In this document: one piece after another, positions 43,551-53,593 of the stretch
Layout: the number at the start of each line of letters is the position of its first letter
Numbering within the stretch: position 1 is the first letter of the stretch
Source: Myroides fluvii
GTDB taxonomy: Bacteria; Bacteroidota; Bacteroidia; Flavobacteriales; Flavobacteriaceae
Assembly: GCF_009792295.1 (NCBI RefSeq)
Contig: NZ_CP039934.1
Location: 1,322,501 to 1,386,500 of the forward strand
DNA: 64,000 nucleotides
Reading direction: 5' to 3'
Notes under the pieces: generated by a model
The model's input: only the letters and a program-made list of their open reading frames with translations
What the model was told of the DNA's origin: nothing
The model's database searches: none
Position numbers and translations under genes: made by a program

Positions 43551-46500
43551 TTAATTAAGTTGCACCCAACCTGTACGTTGTTTTCCATTAGAAATAATAA
43601 TGTAATAATACGTTCCAGCAGGTAACTTATTACCCGATTTGTCTTGTCCCATCCATTCTTTATTGTACCTGCCTTGGGAGTAAACCTCTATTCCACTGCG
43701 GTTAAAGATTTGAATTTTCGACACACCATAACCAGTCAAATCAAAGCTATCATTTACTCCATCTCCATTTGGTGAAATTCCCTTCGGAATTGGACATTCA
43801 TCAAAATCAATGGTAAAGCTACTTTGATCAATACAAACCGCCCCTTTTTCACCTTTATTTCTAGCCAGAATATAAATTGTTGTTGGTTCGATGATTGGCA
43901 TGCCTGGAAGTAATTCCTGACCTTCTCCATTTGGCAACGTATAATATTTATTATCCTCCGACAAGGTTGGCAGTTTATATATTTCACAAGTCAACACCAT
44001 ATTGGCAATTTGATCTGCAACTACCTGTTTTGTTACTTCTAATACAAATTGAGATTGACCATAACATCCAGCTTCATCTTCTGCTGCTCCTTCAACCTTC
44101 TCTTCTTTATATATATAGATATCGTGAATACCTACTTCACTAAAGGTTTCTCCTCCTTCATATTTCTTCCCTTTTCCATAAGGCTTGGTATAATATGCTT
44201 CACCCTTCTCCAATTTAGGAAGTAAATACGAACCGCATACACTCTGATCTTTTAGCGTTGTTACTGTCAAATGTGGAGCAACATTTAATTTAAACGTTTT
44301 TAGTTCTATACATCCCGTAAACTTATTTGTAAGCTTAACATAGATGGGCTTACTTGTTCCTTTAAACTTAACAATATCTAGCAATGGATTACGATCTTTA
44401 TCTCGATCATCAATCGTTTCAAATAGTTTTAGCGTATAACGCTCTCGATCTAGATCCCCATAAATATCATTATACGCGTCTCTTAAATCAAATAAGTTAA
44501 ATTCTCCTGGTCGTCTAGCACAATCGACTAAATCTTTTATATTTCCGATTGAAAAATCTTCTTTTATGAAAATAAATTCTTTGGTTAAAATCGTTTCTTC
44601 CTCACAAATCTCATACGTCGCTTTGGCTGTATATTTTACAGTCTCGGTTACATCAACGTTAATTTCAGCCGCAGAAGAGAAGTATTCTCCGTCTTTTTCC
44701 CAAGTAAATTCAGCCGTTGACAATCCATTTGGAGTAAAACGCCATGCTTCATTCTGAGCATTCCATGCCCCTGAATTTCTTCCTGGTGGTGTATAAGCTG
44801 CAGTACCATCTGCATTCTGAATACCAATCAGCCCACTTCCATCATTAAAACTTACACAAGCTTTTCTGTTCTTAACATATACTTCAATGATATTTGTTCC
44901 TTCATACAGTACAATTTGAGAAGTTGTGGTTGATCCTTCTATGTCATTTCTATCATAACCACAGCTAAACATTCCCATATGATACAAATTAAATACTAAG
45001 GTACGACAAGGAGCCTTCCCTACAATCTCATAGTTTACAGAATAGTCCGCTGGTGACAATGTTGGATACATATCTTGCATAACCCCGTGAATCGTATTAA
45101 CATAAGGAGGATAAGCACCTCTATCAATAGGTATTTGATGCTCTGGACCAAACCTAAATTCACTACCCGTATTAGGTCTATATCGCCCACCTGGAACCGA
45201 GTCCTTAATACTAAATGTAATCATTCCATTGGTTCCAATCAGTACTTTATTATACGTATTCCCAAAGAAACAAAAGTCAAATCCAAGATCAATAATGCCA
45301 GACCAATAATCGTCTCGAGTCAAACTAACCGAATTTCCACCTCTAAAAGGAAAAGGAGGACGATATTCAATTGGCTCAACTTTGTATGTGCTTGTTTTTA
45401 AAATATCATAATACGAAGCACCTAATTTAAAATTAAATGTTCCTTTATCACAAATAACATACTCTCCTTTTTCATTCTGTTGTAAACCTTCAAGCTCTGT
45501 AAATTCAATGCCCGCTTCTACTCTAGCACAGCCTGGAGGAGGAATAAATGAGATAACCCCTTGCTTGGACCATTTTCTTTCATTCACAGCATCACACAAT
45601 GGACGCACAAAAAACTTATAAAAACGATCGGTTGTGTTCGTTGGGTCAGGGTCTCTAAACACATAGCGCGGTTCATTTACTATAATACCTTGTGTAGCTA
45701 CACCTGGAACCGTTGGGTCATCTAATTCAATAATAAATACTTCCCACTGTGCTTCAACTCCATAGACATCCCAAGTCAATGAAGCACTTTTCGGATTTGA
45801 ACCAGCAATAGGTTCCGATTGTAGATTTCGAACTCCTGGACAAGATCCCTTTCCTATTTTTATATTGTCAATAGCCGCCGGAGGTTGAGTTCCGTTACTT
45901 GCATCTTGAATCCATTCAAAGACCAATCGCATCGTCTTTCCTTCGAATCTACTTATATCAATATCTTCTACATTGAACGTCACAAAGTTTCCTTGTTGAT
46001 TGAGCATTCCTCCCACTTGCATGCGATTTACTTCCGTGGTAATTAGAGTTCCAACTACAGGATTATACGTTCTAGGAACTAACCACACTCTGAAATAATC
46101 TCGCTTCGAAGTGGTACCATCTCCCATACAACGCCAATCAAAACTCATATCTACTTCAGCTGTTCCCACCGGAACTGCAATATCGCGATAGGCATGTGTA
46201 ATCAATTGACCTGCGACGTTATACGAATTGGTTACTCCTTTATCTTGTGTAATATACAGTGATTTTGATCCTCCATTATTTACAGCTGAACCAACAACCC
46301 ACTCATTGGTATGCGTAGTACTCTTGTTGAAATCCCAATTATCTACTCCTTCAAAATCCTCTACATAAGGGAAGTCCGCAGGTAATTGTCCTGTATTAAC
46401 CAATAAAGGAACCCAAGCACTTTTACTCGTTTCTGAACAAATCGTTCGAATCCAGATAACATAATCTGTCTTAGGTTCAAGTCCATTCAATTTATATGGT

Positions 46501-48926
46501 CTTTGAGTCGTAACAATAGATTCTGTTACTTCATCACCTGGATATGCATTTGTTGTACTGTGATAGATTTCAAACTTATTCTGTCTCGGTATTCTGTCCC
46601 AATTTAGAGTTACTGAAGTTCCACTAGTTTCTACAACTCTAAAATTCTTCGGCGCTGGGCATGTTTTTGCCTCCACCACTAAATTATCAATAGCTGCAGG
46701 CGGTTGAGTTCCACCACTTGCGTCCTGACGCCATTCGAATACTAAACGTACATTGCCCCCAGCAAATGCTGTTGCATCAAAAACAGAAGATTCAAATTTA
46801 AACTCTTGTTGTTGTTGATAATAAAATTTTCCTACCTGAATTCTGTTCAGTTGAGGGTTTGGTGCGTTAATTTGGATTCCCGTAGTCGGTACAAAGTTTT
46901 GAGGCACGGCCCATACTCTAAGATAATCTGATCCTCCCAATTGTCCAACACAACGCCAATCAAATCGCACATTTATTTCTTGTGTTCCCGCAGGAACTTT
47001 AAAGTCTTTATAGACGTGAGAAACTTGAGATCCAACAACATTATAGGTATTTGTTGCTCCATAGTCTTCACTAATGTATAGTGCTTTTGAACCTCCATTA
47101 TTTACCGCTGATCCAATAAACCATTTATTCTTTACGTCATTCTTCTTAAATTCGAAATTTGTAACACCTTCAAAATCCTCTCTATACGGTAAATCCACAA
47201 GTTTCATATCAGTAGCCAAAATTTTCGGCCCACTGAAAACACTCCACTCATTTGGTCCACATTTAGCGCGAACCCAAACTAAGTATTGTGTACCTGGTTT
47301 TAGATTGGTAAATGTATAGGTTGTATTAGTCGTTGTTGCAGGACTAAGTTCTCTGAAATCTGTAGATATAATTCGGTTAGTTGAATTTTGAAGAATATTT
47401 GGAGATTCTGTCAAAAATACCTCATACGATGCTGCATTACTCGAAGCCCAAGTGACTGTCCCTTCTGTAGCAGTAATATTAGAAACTTGAATTGAATTAA
47501 CGTCAACTTTCTTACAGTAATAAGCTTTCACTTTTAAGTTATCGATAGCTGCAGGAGGATCTTCTCCTAAACTTGAATCTTGTTTCCACTCAAAAACAAG
47601 ACGCACAGTTTGTCCAGCAAAAGCAGCTACTGGTAAGAAAGTCTGCTCATGTGAGAAAGTAGCATCTTGATAATATTGTGTTTTTCCAACCTGAATTCTA
47701 GTTGCATTAGCAGTAATTTGAGTTCTTGCTGTTGGAGTATACGCAGAAGACACGAGCCACACTCTAAAATAATCTTTTACATCTCCTTGCCCCAAACAAC
47801 GCCAATCAAAACTAATTTGTAAATCTTCTGCATGCTGAGGGATAGCAATCTCTTTATATGCATGTGACACCTGTACCCCTGCATTGTTATACGTATTAGT
47901 TTGTCCGCCATCTTTACTGATATAAAGTGATTTTGTTCCACCATTGTGTACAGCATTCCCAACGTGCCACTTGTTATTTGTATCATTGACAAAGATAAAA
48001 TTCAAATCTCCTTCAAAATCATCTTCTACTAAATACCCTGCCACATTTTCGATTGTTCTGAAAGTAAGTGGTTCTGAATACAGAGAAAACTGGTCATTTG
48101 CACAATTTGCGCGAACATATAATGTATACGTTGTTAATTCGCTTAACCCTCTAATATTAAAAAATGGTGTGTTCAAATTTGTAACTGTTCCTGATGTAGC
48201 TAAACCCGTAGCTCCAGAGCCTGGATTACCTTGAGTTCTAACTTCATACGAAAAAGAATTTGTTGTAGCCTGAGGCGTTATAGCAATGCGGATACTTGTT
48301 GCCCTAACCGTATCAATAAAAGCGTGAATACCATAACATCTAATTTCAGAGCCAAATATCATTTTAATATTCGGTCGACTTGAAACAAAGGATAAATTAC
48401 CCGTAGCATTTGTATTATCAACTCTAGCTGTTAAGTGCCTATTCGTACTTTCACTGGCTTTAATTTTCAACCCTTCTGCTTCATCCAACCCAGCACCTCC
48501 AGCATTTGTTTCTACTAAAACTACTAAATTTTTAGTTCCTCCTACATAATTAAAACTTCGGTCTAAATTAAGGGTATGAAAACCATAAATATCATTATCC
48601 GCCGTAAATGTCCCATTGTATACCAAAGTGGCTCCGGTAGTCAATGTTTCCCAATTTGCAGCGACTAAACTATTTTCATCTACCGATTTCAAGTATATTT
48701 TCACAGGTCTACGCTCACCCATCTTGCCAATATCCCACGCCAACTTATTAATAAATCCAGTTTGATTAATTTCAGTCGCAGTATATAAGGCTGCGGAGCG
48801 TTGATGTCCATAGTAACTAGACAAAGGATATTCTTGAGTGATTGTACCTGTGCCAATCGTTACCTCTTGTGCGTAAGCAAAGCATACGCTCAACAGGAGA
48901 AAGAAAAGCACTGTAATTTTTTTCAT
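43551..48926 (-). CDS. Giant T9SS type B surface adhesin, unit 2
   Basis: 1,791 residues from the ATG at 48926 (M-K-K-I-T-V), which begins the signal peptide; the upstream ten codons overlap the -7 box. The N-terminal domain is homologous to adhesin 1. Three choice-of-anchor-J modules alternate with FnIII-like domains (to about residue 1100). A nidogen/galectin-like domain (about 1150-1390, L-G-F-D-F-C-F-F-G and L-I-G-T-N-G) follows, not seen in adhesin 1; then Ig-like segments and the type B sorting domain (S-P-N-G-D-G-V-N-D, L-P-A-G-T-Y-Y-Y-I). Surface-exposed, presumably gliding- or adhesion-related. Confidence 0.88.
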   Translation of the reverse strand: MKKITVLFFLLLSVCFAYAQEVTIGTGTITQEYPLSSYYGHQRSAALYTATEINQTGFINKLAWDIGKMGERRPVKIYLKSVDENSLVAANWETLTTGATLVYNGTFTADNDIYGFHTLNLDRSFNYVGGTKNLVVLVETNAGGAGLDEAEGLKIKASESTNRHLTARVDNTNATGNLSFVSSRPNIKMIFGSEIRCYGIHAFIDTVRATSIRIAITPQATTNSFSYEVRTQGNPGSGATGLATSGTVTNLNTPFFNIRGLSELTTYTLYVRANCANDQFSLYSEPLTFRTIENVAGYLVEDDFEGDLNFIFVNDTNNKWHVGNAVHNGGTKSLYISKDGGQTNTYNNAGVQVSHAYKEIAIPQHAEDLQISFDWRCLGQGDVKDYFRVWLVSSAYTPTARTQITANATRIQVGKTQYYQDATFSHEQTFLPVAAFAGQTVRLVFEWKQDSSLGEDPPAAIDNLKVKAYYCKKVDVNSIQVSNITATEGTVTWASSNAASYEVFLTESPNILQNSTNRIISTDFRELSPATTTNTTYTFTNLKPGTQYLVWVRAKCGPNEWSVFSGPKILATDMKLVDLPYREDFEGVTNFEFKKNDVKNKWFIGSAVNNGGSKALYISEDYGATNTYNVVGSQVSHVYKDFKVPAGTQEINVRFDWRCVGQLGGSDYLRVWAVPQNFVPTTGIQINAPNPQLNRIQVGKFYYQQQQEFKFESSVFDATAFAGGNVRLVFEWRQDASGGTQPPAAIDNLVVEAKTCPAPKNFRVVETSGTSVTLNWDRIPRQNKFEIYHSTTNAYPGDEVTESIVTTQRPYKLNGLEPKTDYVIWIRTICSETSKSAWVPLLVNTGQLPADFPYVEDFEGVDNWDFNKSTTHTNEWVVGSAVNNGGSKSLYITQDKGVTNSYNVAGQLITHAYRDIAVPVGTAEVDMSFDWRCMGDGTTSKRDYFRVWLVPRTYNPVVGTLITTEVNRMQVGGMLNQQGNFVTFNVEDIDISRFEGKTMRLVFEWIQDASNGTQPPAAIDNIKIGKGSCPGVRNLQSEPIAGSNPKSASLTWDVYGVEAQWEVFIIELDDPTVPGVATQGIIVNEPRYVFRDPDPTNTTDRFYKFFVRPLCDAVNERKWSKQGVISFIPPPGCARVEAGIEFTELEGLQQNEKGEYVICDKGTFNFKLGASYYDILKTSTYKVEPIEYRPPFPFRGGNSVSLTRDDYWSGIIDLGFDFCFFGNTYNKVLIGTNGMITFSIKDSVPGGRYRPNTGSEFRFGPEHQIPIDRGAYPPYVNTIHGVMQDMYPTLSPADYSVNYEIVGKAPCRTLVFNLYHMGMFSCGYDRNDIEGSTTTSQIVLYEGTNIIEVYVKNRKACVSFNDGSGLIGIQNADGTAAYTPPGRNSGAWNAQNEAWRFTPNGLSTAEFTWEKDGEYFSSAAEINVDVTETVKYTAKATYEICEEETILTKEFIFIKEDFSIGNIKDLVDCARRPGEFNLFDLRDAYNDIYGDLDRERYTLKLFETIDDRDKDRNPLLDIVKFKGTSKPIYVKLTNKFTGCIELKTFKLNVAPHLTVTTLKDQSVCGSYLLPKLEKGEAYYTKPYGKGKKYEGGETFSEVGIHDIYIYKEEKVEGAAEDEAGCYGQSQFVLEVTKQVVADQIANMVLTCEIYKLPTLSEDNKYYTLPNGEGQELLPGMPIIEPTTIYILARNKGEKGAVCIDQSSFTIDFDECPIPKGISPNGDGVNDSFDLTGYGVSKIQIFNRSGIEVYSQGRYNKEWMGQDKSGNKLPAGTYYYIIISNGKQRTGWVQLN

Positions 48927-48953
48927 GTGTATTCGTTTTAGGTTAGTTACAGT

Positions 48954-48961
48954 CAAATATA
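48954..48961 (-). promoter_or_regulatory. Adhesin 2 -7 box
   Basis: TATATTTG followed by GACTGTAACTAACC, parallel to the adhesin 1 promoter. Its position supports the start at 48926. Confidence 0.55.
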
Positions 48962-49255
48962 TAATTTTTTTTATATTAATATTAACAAAACATAAATTAA
49001 TATAAATTGAATTATACTCTTTTTTTAAATAAAAAAACTACAATACATCATTTTCTTATAATTATAACCCGATTTTTATCAAACAAGAAGTCTTAAAAAG
49101 ACAGTAAAACCCTTTGTTTAATTAACATTTACTACAAAATACTTCCCCTTGTATAAACTTGTAAACAGCCCCACTTCGCTATCCATTTAGTGCGTTTCAT
49201 TCTATTGATTGACAAACTCTTTCTCGACGAAAGTAATCAACCCACATTTTTTTAC
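48962..49255. other. AT-rich spacer between adhesin 2 and hflX
   Basis: Divergent promoter region of 357 bp in all (48927-49283). Beyond the two -7 boxes I see no gene or RNA. Confidence 0.4.
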
Positions 49256-49263
49256 TAATTTTG
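49256..49263 (+). promoter_or_regulatory. hflX -7 box
   Basis: TAATTTTG, 20 bp before the ATG at 49284; it rules out the earlier in-frame TTG at 49209. Confidence 0.5.
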
Positions 49264-49283
49264 TCTACATAGACAATGTATAT

Positions 49284-50519
49284 ATGATTGATAGAGAAGA
49301 AATAAATTTTGAAAGATCTGTTATTGTTGGTATTATCAGCAAAGACCAGGATGAAACGAAGTTAAACGAATACCTTGATGAACTTGAGTTTCTTACCATT
49401 ACGGCTGGTGGTGAAGTACACAGACGTTTTACACAAAAATTAGATCAACCCAATCCAAAAACTTTCTTGGGAACGGGAAAGATAGATGAAATCAAAAATT
49501 ATATTGTAGAGCATGATATCCACACGGTAATATTTGATGATGAACTTACTCCAGCTCAACAGAAAAACATCTCTAGAATTTTAGATCGCAAAGTACTCGA
49601 TCGCACCAACCTCATTTTAGATATTTTTGCACAACGCGCACAAACCTCGTATGCAAGAACACAGGTAGAATTGGCTCAGTTTCAATATTTACTTCCTCGC
49701 TTAGCCGGGATGTGGACGCACTTGGAGCGACAACGTGGGGGGATTGGAATGCGTGGACCTGGAGAGACAGAAATTGAGACCGACAGACGTATTGTACGCG
49801 ACAGAATCACTTTATTACGAGAAAAATTAAAAGTAATTGACAAGCAAATGGCTTCTCAACGCAGTAATCGTGGAGCAATGGTACGTGTTGCCCTTGTGGG
49901 ATACACGAACGTTGGAAAATCGACACTAATGAATGCCGTTGGAAAAAGTGAAGTTTTTGTTGAAAACAAGTTATTTGCTACTTTAGACACAACCGTTCGA
50001 AAAATTGTCATTGGCAATTTGCCCTTCTTACTATCTGATACGGTAGGTTTTATCCGCAAATTACCAACACAACTAGTCGAATCTTTTAAAAGCACATTAG
50101 ATGAAGTTAGAGAGGCTGATTTACTTCTGCATGTTGTAGATATCTCTCACCACGATTTTGAAGATCACATTGCCTCGGTGAACGACATTCTCAAAGACAT
50201 CAAAAGCGATGACAAGCCGACCATTATGATATTCAATAAAATTGATGCCTATCACCCGGAAGTGATTGCAGAAGATGATTTGATGACAGAACGCACTTCT
50301 CGTCATTACTCGATTGAAGAATGGAAGAAAACCTGGATGAATAAAGTGGGTCCAGAAAATGCTATTTTCATATCCGCTACCAACAAAGAGAACTTTGAGG
50401 AATTTAGAAAAACAGTGTATGAAGCAGTTCGCCACATTCACATTACTCGATTCCCTTACAACAATTTCTTGTATCCAGATTTTGAACATTTAATTGAAAA
50501 TGAAGAAGATAAAATTTAA
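49284..50519 (+). CDS. hflX: GTPase HflX
   Basis: 411 residues from the ATG at 49284. N-terminal HflX domain with T-F-L-G-T-G-K and the glycine-rich R-G-G-I-G-M-R-G-P-G-E-T-E-I-E linker; G domain with G1 G-Y-T-N-V-G-K-S-T, G3 D-T-V-G-F and G4 N-K-I-D. Ribosome-binding GTPase that splits or rescues stalled 70S ribosomes. Confidence 0.95.
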   Translation: MIDREEINFERSVIVGIISKDQDETKLNEYLDELEFLTITAGGEVHRRFTQKLDQPNPKTFLGTGKIDEIKNYIVEHDIHTVIFDDELTPAQQKNISRILDRKVLDRTNLILDIFAQRAQTSYARTQVELAQFQYLLPRLAGMWTHLERQRGGIGMRGPGETEIETDRRIVRDRITLLREKLKVIDKQMASQRSNRGAMVRVALVGYTNVGKSTLMNAVGKSEVFVENKLFATLDTTVRKIVIGNLPFLLSDTVGFIRKLPTQLVESFKSTLDEVREADLLLHVVDISHHDFEDHIASVNDILKDIKSDDKPTIMIFNKIDAYHPEVIAEDDLMTERTSRHYSIEEWKKTWMNKVGPENAIFISATNKENFEEFRKTVYEAVRHIHITRFPYNNFLYPDFEHLIENEEDKI

Positions 50520-50523
50520 CTTT

Positions 50524-50531
50524 TATTTTTG
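50524..50531 (+). promoter_or_regulatory. asnA leader -7 box
   Basis: TATTTTTG just after the hflX stop. It would give an asnA leader of about 235 nt. Confidence 0.45.
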
Positions 50532-50591
50532 ATGACACCAAAGATAAAATGTACTACTTTTATTCTTCCGTTAATTAAACGCCAATTCGTT

Positions 50592-50687
50592 ATGCTTATA
50601 TCGACCCTAACTACTATTAATTTCTCTTCAAATTTGAATTGCATCCGCACTTCGAAGGGGAATTCTTATGGAAGGAGAATAAGCTAA
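50592..50687 (+). promoter_or_regulatory. Possible leader peptide upstream of asnA
   Basis: A 31-codon frame starting ATG and ending TAA, with Asn at four of 31 positions in its second half (I-N-F-S-S-N-L-N, then K-G-N). It ends 27 bp before an intrinsic terminator that itself lies 29 bp before asnA. This is the geometry of an attenuator, and Asn is the enzyme's product. The Asn codons are not consecutive, so this is only a candidate. Confidence 0.3.
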
Positions 50688-50713
50688 TACTTATATTATT
50701 TATTCAACGTTTC

Positions 50714-50742
50714 AAGGCTCCTCATTTGAGGGGCCTTTTTTT
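50714..50742 (+). terminator. Intrinsic terminator in the asnA leader
   Basis: AAGGCTCCTC-ATTT-GAGGGGCCTT (one G-T pair) then T5 or more. It may simply end hflX, but it sits inside the probable asnA leader. An upstream AAGGAG (50672-50677) could pair with CTCCT as an antiterminator. Confidence 0.75.
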
Positions 50743-50770
50743 ATTTTATAACTTTATAACTGGTACTATT

Positions 50771-51772
50771 ATGCGTAAAACTGAAATTTTACAGACCGAA
50801 AAATCAATTGCCTTAATCAAGCAGACCTTTGCTAACGAACTAAGTAAAGCGCTAAATTTACATCCAATCTCATCTCCTATGCTTGTCAATGAAGGAACGG
50901 GAATTAATGACGATCTAAATGGCGTAGAAAAAGCAGTTTCTTTTCCTGTAAAATTTTTACCTACTCATGCTGTCATTGTTCATTCTTTAGCTAAATGGAA
51001 GAGAATTCGCTTACAGGAACTCGATTTGCCGCTTTATGAGGGAATTATAACGGATATGCGCGCCATCCGAGCAGACGAAGAATATAGTCCTCTACACTCC
51101 ATATACGTAGATCAATGGGACTGGGAATTGAGGATAGACACTCACAACCGCTGTTTAAGCTATTTAAAAGCCGCTGTACGCAACATTTACAAGGCGCTAA
51201 AGGAAACGGAGGCTATCGTGTGGCAAGAGCTTCAAATCGAGCCTATACTTCCCGATGCTCTCTCTTTTATACACGCAGAACAGTTGCTTCAATTATACCC
51301 AACCCTATCTCCAAAGGAAAGAGAACAAGCGATCGTTAAAGCGCATAAAGCTGTTTTCATTATTGGTGTAGGGCACCCATTATCGGATGGTCAACCCCAC
51401 GATAGTCGCGCATCGGACTATGATGACTGGAGCACAACCACAGAAGAAGGTTACAAAGGATTGAATGGAGATTTACTCGTTTGGCATCCTATTTTAGAGC
51501 AAGCAGTTGAGTTGAGCTCCATGGGTATACGTGTAGATAAAACGACATTGCTACAGCAATTAGCTCTTACTCAAACAAGTAGTCGAATGAATTTATACTA
51601 TCATCAGCTGGTTTTACAAGATCAAGTTCCCTTGAGTATTGGTGGTGGAATAGGTCAATCGCGTTTGTGTATGTTTTTGCTGCGCAAAAGACACATTGGC
51701 GAAGTCCAAGTCAGCTTATGGCCTACAGAAGTTAGAACACAAGCTATTCAACAACAAATTAATTTGTTGTAA
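50771..51772 (+). CDS. asnA: Aspartate-ammonia ligase (asparagine synthetase A)
   Basis: 333 residues from the ATG at 50771; the frame is open 44 codons upstream, through the terminator, so the earlier start is rejected. It makes asparagine from aspartate, ammonia and ATP. Class II synthetase-like fold: N-E-G-T-G-I-N-D near the start, H-S-I-Y-V-D-Q-W-D-W-E, and C-terminal G-G-G-I-G-Q-S-R. Length matches E. coli AsnA (330). Confidence 0.95.
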   Translation: MRKTEILQTEKSIALIKQTFANELSKALNLHPISSPMLVNEGTGINDDLNGVEKAVSFPVKFLPTHAVIVHSLAKWKRIRLQELDLPLYEGIITDMRAIRADEEYSPLHSIYVDQWDWELRIDTHNRCLSYLKAAVRNIYKALKETEAIVWQELQIEPILPDALSFIHAEQLLQLYPTLSPKEREQAIVKAHKAVFIIGVGHPLSDGQPHDSRASDYDDWSTTTEEGYKGLNGDLLVWHPILEQAVELSSMGIRVDKTTLLQQLALTQTSSRMNLYYHQLVLQDQVPLSIGGGIGQSRLCMFLLRKRHIGEVQVSLWPTEVRTQAIQQQINLL

Positions 51773-51773
51773 T

Positions 51774-51809
51774 AAAAAAAGCTCGAGTCTAAGACTCGAG
51801 CTTTTTTTC
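51774..51809. terminator. Bidirectional terminator asnA / DUF3078
   Basis: AGCTCGAGTCT-A-AGACTCGAGCT with A7 before and T7 after, between convergent genes. Confidence 0.85.
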
Positions 51810-51826
51810 AATCGCAACTAGTACAA

Positions 51827-52672
51827 TTAAAACGTATAATTTACTCCCAAACCAATCATTTCGCGTAATTGGAATCCTTGGTACGCTTTGTCATCGTATA
51901 TTGCTTGGAAAGTCAAGTTTGTAGATAAGTACTTGTTCACTTTCAAAACAACATTCAATTGATAATCTAATACCACGTTTTCTGGTTTTTCTAAATAGTT
52001 AGAATACAAGTTTAAGATATTCTCAATAGAAACATTTTCCATTGGATTAAACTTGTAGTATCCATTAACGGCCATCCCCAGTTGGTACTCCATTGTTTTA
52101 CCTTTTTCAACGCCAAAAGCATCACCGAATTCAGTAAAGTGCTTGTGAACCATAATAAAACGAGACGTTGCTGGTGCAATGTTTACCTTCAGGTTATCGT
52201 TGTGTTTCCACAATAAACCAGGTCCTATTTGCAAATAAGCTGGTGACATAAAGTGCGTATTCTTATTCCCGTCTTTATCCCAACCAGAATCCATCTGTGT
52301 TTTAAAGTTCATGAATAATGAATAGTACCATTTGTCCGTCATTTGCTTTCCAAGTAAAGAGGTAATCTCTAAACGGTCATCCGTTTTCTTCTCTTTTTCA
52401 CCTTTTAACTTCGTTAGACCATAACTAACTTGAAACTTATTGTCCCAAGTCCAACCCTCTTTGTTGTAATTCAAATCGTAATTCAAGTTTACGTTACCGG
52501 CAAGGTTATTGTCCCCACCTGCTTGCCAATTTGAAAAACTCGACTGATTTGCAATAAGAGCAAAATTCCCCTTTGAAGTCCAATTTTTTTGCACTTCCGT
52601 TCCTTCAGCCTCCTGAGCTTGTGCGGAATACAACATAAACACAGCAGCAATGCTAAGCAAAAATTTTTTCAT
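51827..52672 (-). CDS. DUF3078 outer-membrane beta-barrel protein
   Basis: 281 residues. Signal peptide 1-19 (Y-S-A-Q-A-Q), then alternating polar/hydrophobic strands with many aromatic residues and a terminal Phe (N-Y-T-F), typical of outer-membrane barrels. The motif F-S-N-W-Q-A-G-G-D-N-N-L-A-G is the DUF3078 hallmark. Function unknown. It is 56 bp after DUF2480 on the same strand and may be transcribed with the suf genes. Confidence 0.85.
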   Translation of the reverse strand: MKKFLLSIAAVFMLYSAQAQEAEGTEVQKNWTSKGNFALIANQSSFSNWQAGGDNNLAGNVNLNYDLNYNKEGWTWDNKFQVSYGLTKLKGEKEKKTDDRLEITSLLGKQMTDKWYYSLFMNFKTQMDSGWDKDGNKNTHFMSPAYLQIGPGLLWKHNDNLKVNIAPATSRFIMVHKHFTEFGDAFGVEKGKTMEYQLGMAVNGYYKFNPMENVSIENILNLYSNYLEKPENVVLDYQLNVVLKVNKYLSTNLTFQAIYDDKAYQGFQLREMIGLGVNYTF

Positions 52673-52728
52673 AATACTGTTATTTTAACACGAAAATAAC
52701 AATAAAGCACGAAAAAGACAAAAAAAAA

Positions 52729-53244
52729 TTACTTTTTTACTAAACGTTTGTAAACTGGTACTGCAGAACACGCCTCTCCAAACATGACAGAACGCGCTGT
52801 ATTCATCATTAACTGAGTCGCTAAGACATAGGCTTCCTCAGGAATATCCTTCTTGGAACAACCTTTGATAATCACAGGTAAATCTTGATATTCACTATAA
52901 TCAATTGCGAATAACAACTCTTGATAAATGGATTTTTCTAAATGATTTTTATCTCCGAGGAATACGCGCTTAGCAACAGGCTGTAAATAACTCGTTAAAA
53001 GCATATACGCCCAGCCAGGTAAAATGGCATCTGTTGAACAATACAATCCCACATACGCATTTTGATAGATCGTCCAATCGATCTCTTTTAACGCCGCTCT
53101 AAAGTCTTTTTCACGCAGAACAAAACCTTCATAAAGCCATTGCGCTATATCTACTTCCATTCTTGGATTATTCGGATACATGTCCTCTAAATCAAAGATC
53201 TTCAATGCGCTATTGGCAACTTTATTTACAATTTCTCCTTCCAT
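52729..53244 (-). CDS. DUF2480 protein of the suf cluster
   Basis: 171 residues, soluble, no signal peptide. Several Cys (Y-C-S-T-D, K-G-C-S-K-K, G-E-A-C-S) could bind metal or a cluster. It starts 1 bp after the SufT-like gene and so is translationally linked to iron-sulfur assembly genes. Role unknown; involvement in iron-sulfur assembly is inferred from context. Confidence 0.8.
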   Translation of the reverse strand: MEGEIVNKVANSALKIFDLEDMYPNNPRMEVDIAQWLYEGFVLREKDFRAALKEIDWTIYQNAYVGLYCSTDAILPGWAYMLLTSYLQPVAKRVFLGDKNHLEKSIYQELLFAIDYSEYQDLPVIIKGCSKKDIPEEAYVLATQLMMNTARSVMFGEACSAVPVYKRLVKK

Positions 53245-53245
53245 C

Positions 53246-53566
53246 TTACAATAACCCTAACTCTAATTGAGCCTCTTCACTCATTAAATCTTTAGACCAA
53301 GCCGGTTCAAACGTCAATTCTATCTCAACATTATTCACCTTGTCTATTGATTTTACTTTTTCTTCTACTTCCATAGGCAATGTTTCGGCCACAGGACAGT
53401 TGGGTGACGTTAAAGTCATCAAGATTTTAACATCATGGGTTTCATTGACGAATACATCGTAAATCAGCCCTAACTCGTAAATATCTACCGGAATTTCAGG
53501 ATCGTAAATTGTTTTCAATATTCTTACAATATTTTCTCCTAATTGTTGTACGTCTATTTCTTCCAT
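53246..53566 (-). CDS. SufT-like MIP18/DUF59 iron-sulfur assembly protein
   Basis: 106 residues. Contains D-P-E-I-P-V-D-I-Y-E-L-G-L-I-Y and the T-S-P-N-C-P-V-A motif with the conserved Cys of the MIP18 family, which helps deliver iron-sulfur clusters to target proteins. It lies between sufE and DUF2480. Confidence 0.92.
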   Translation of the reverse strand: MEEIDVQQLGENIVRILKTIYDPEIPVDIYELGLIYDVFVNETHDVKILMTLTSPNCPVAETLPMEVEEKVKSIDKVNNVEIELTFEPAWSKDLMSEEAQLELGLL

Positions 53567-53593
53567 ACTTAAACTCTTTTCTTTGAATTAAAA

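Noticed and set aside
50639..50770. 44-codon N-terminal extension of AsnA
   Set aside because: It would read through an intrinsic terminator; the ATG at 50771 gives the normal family length.
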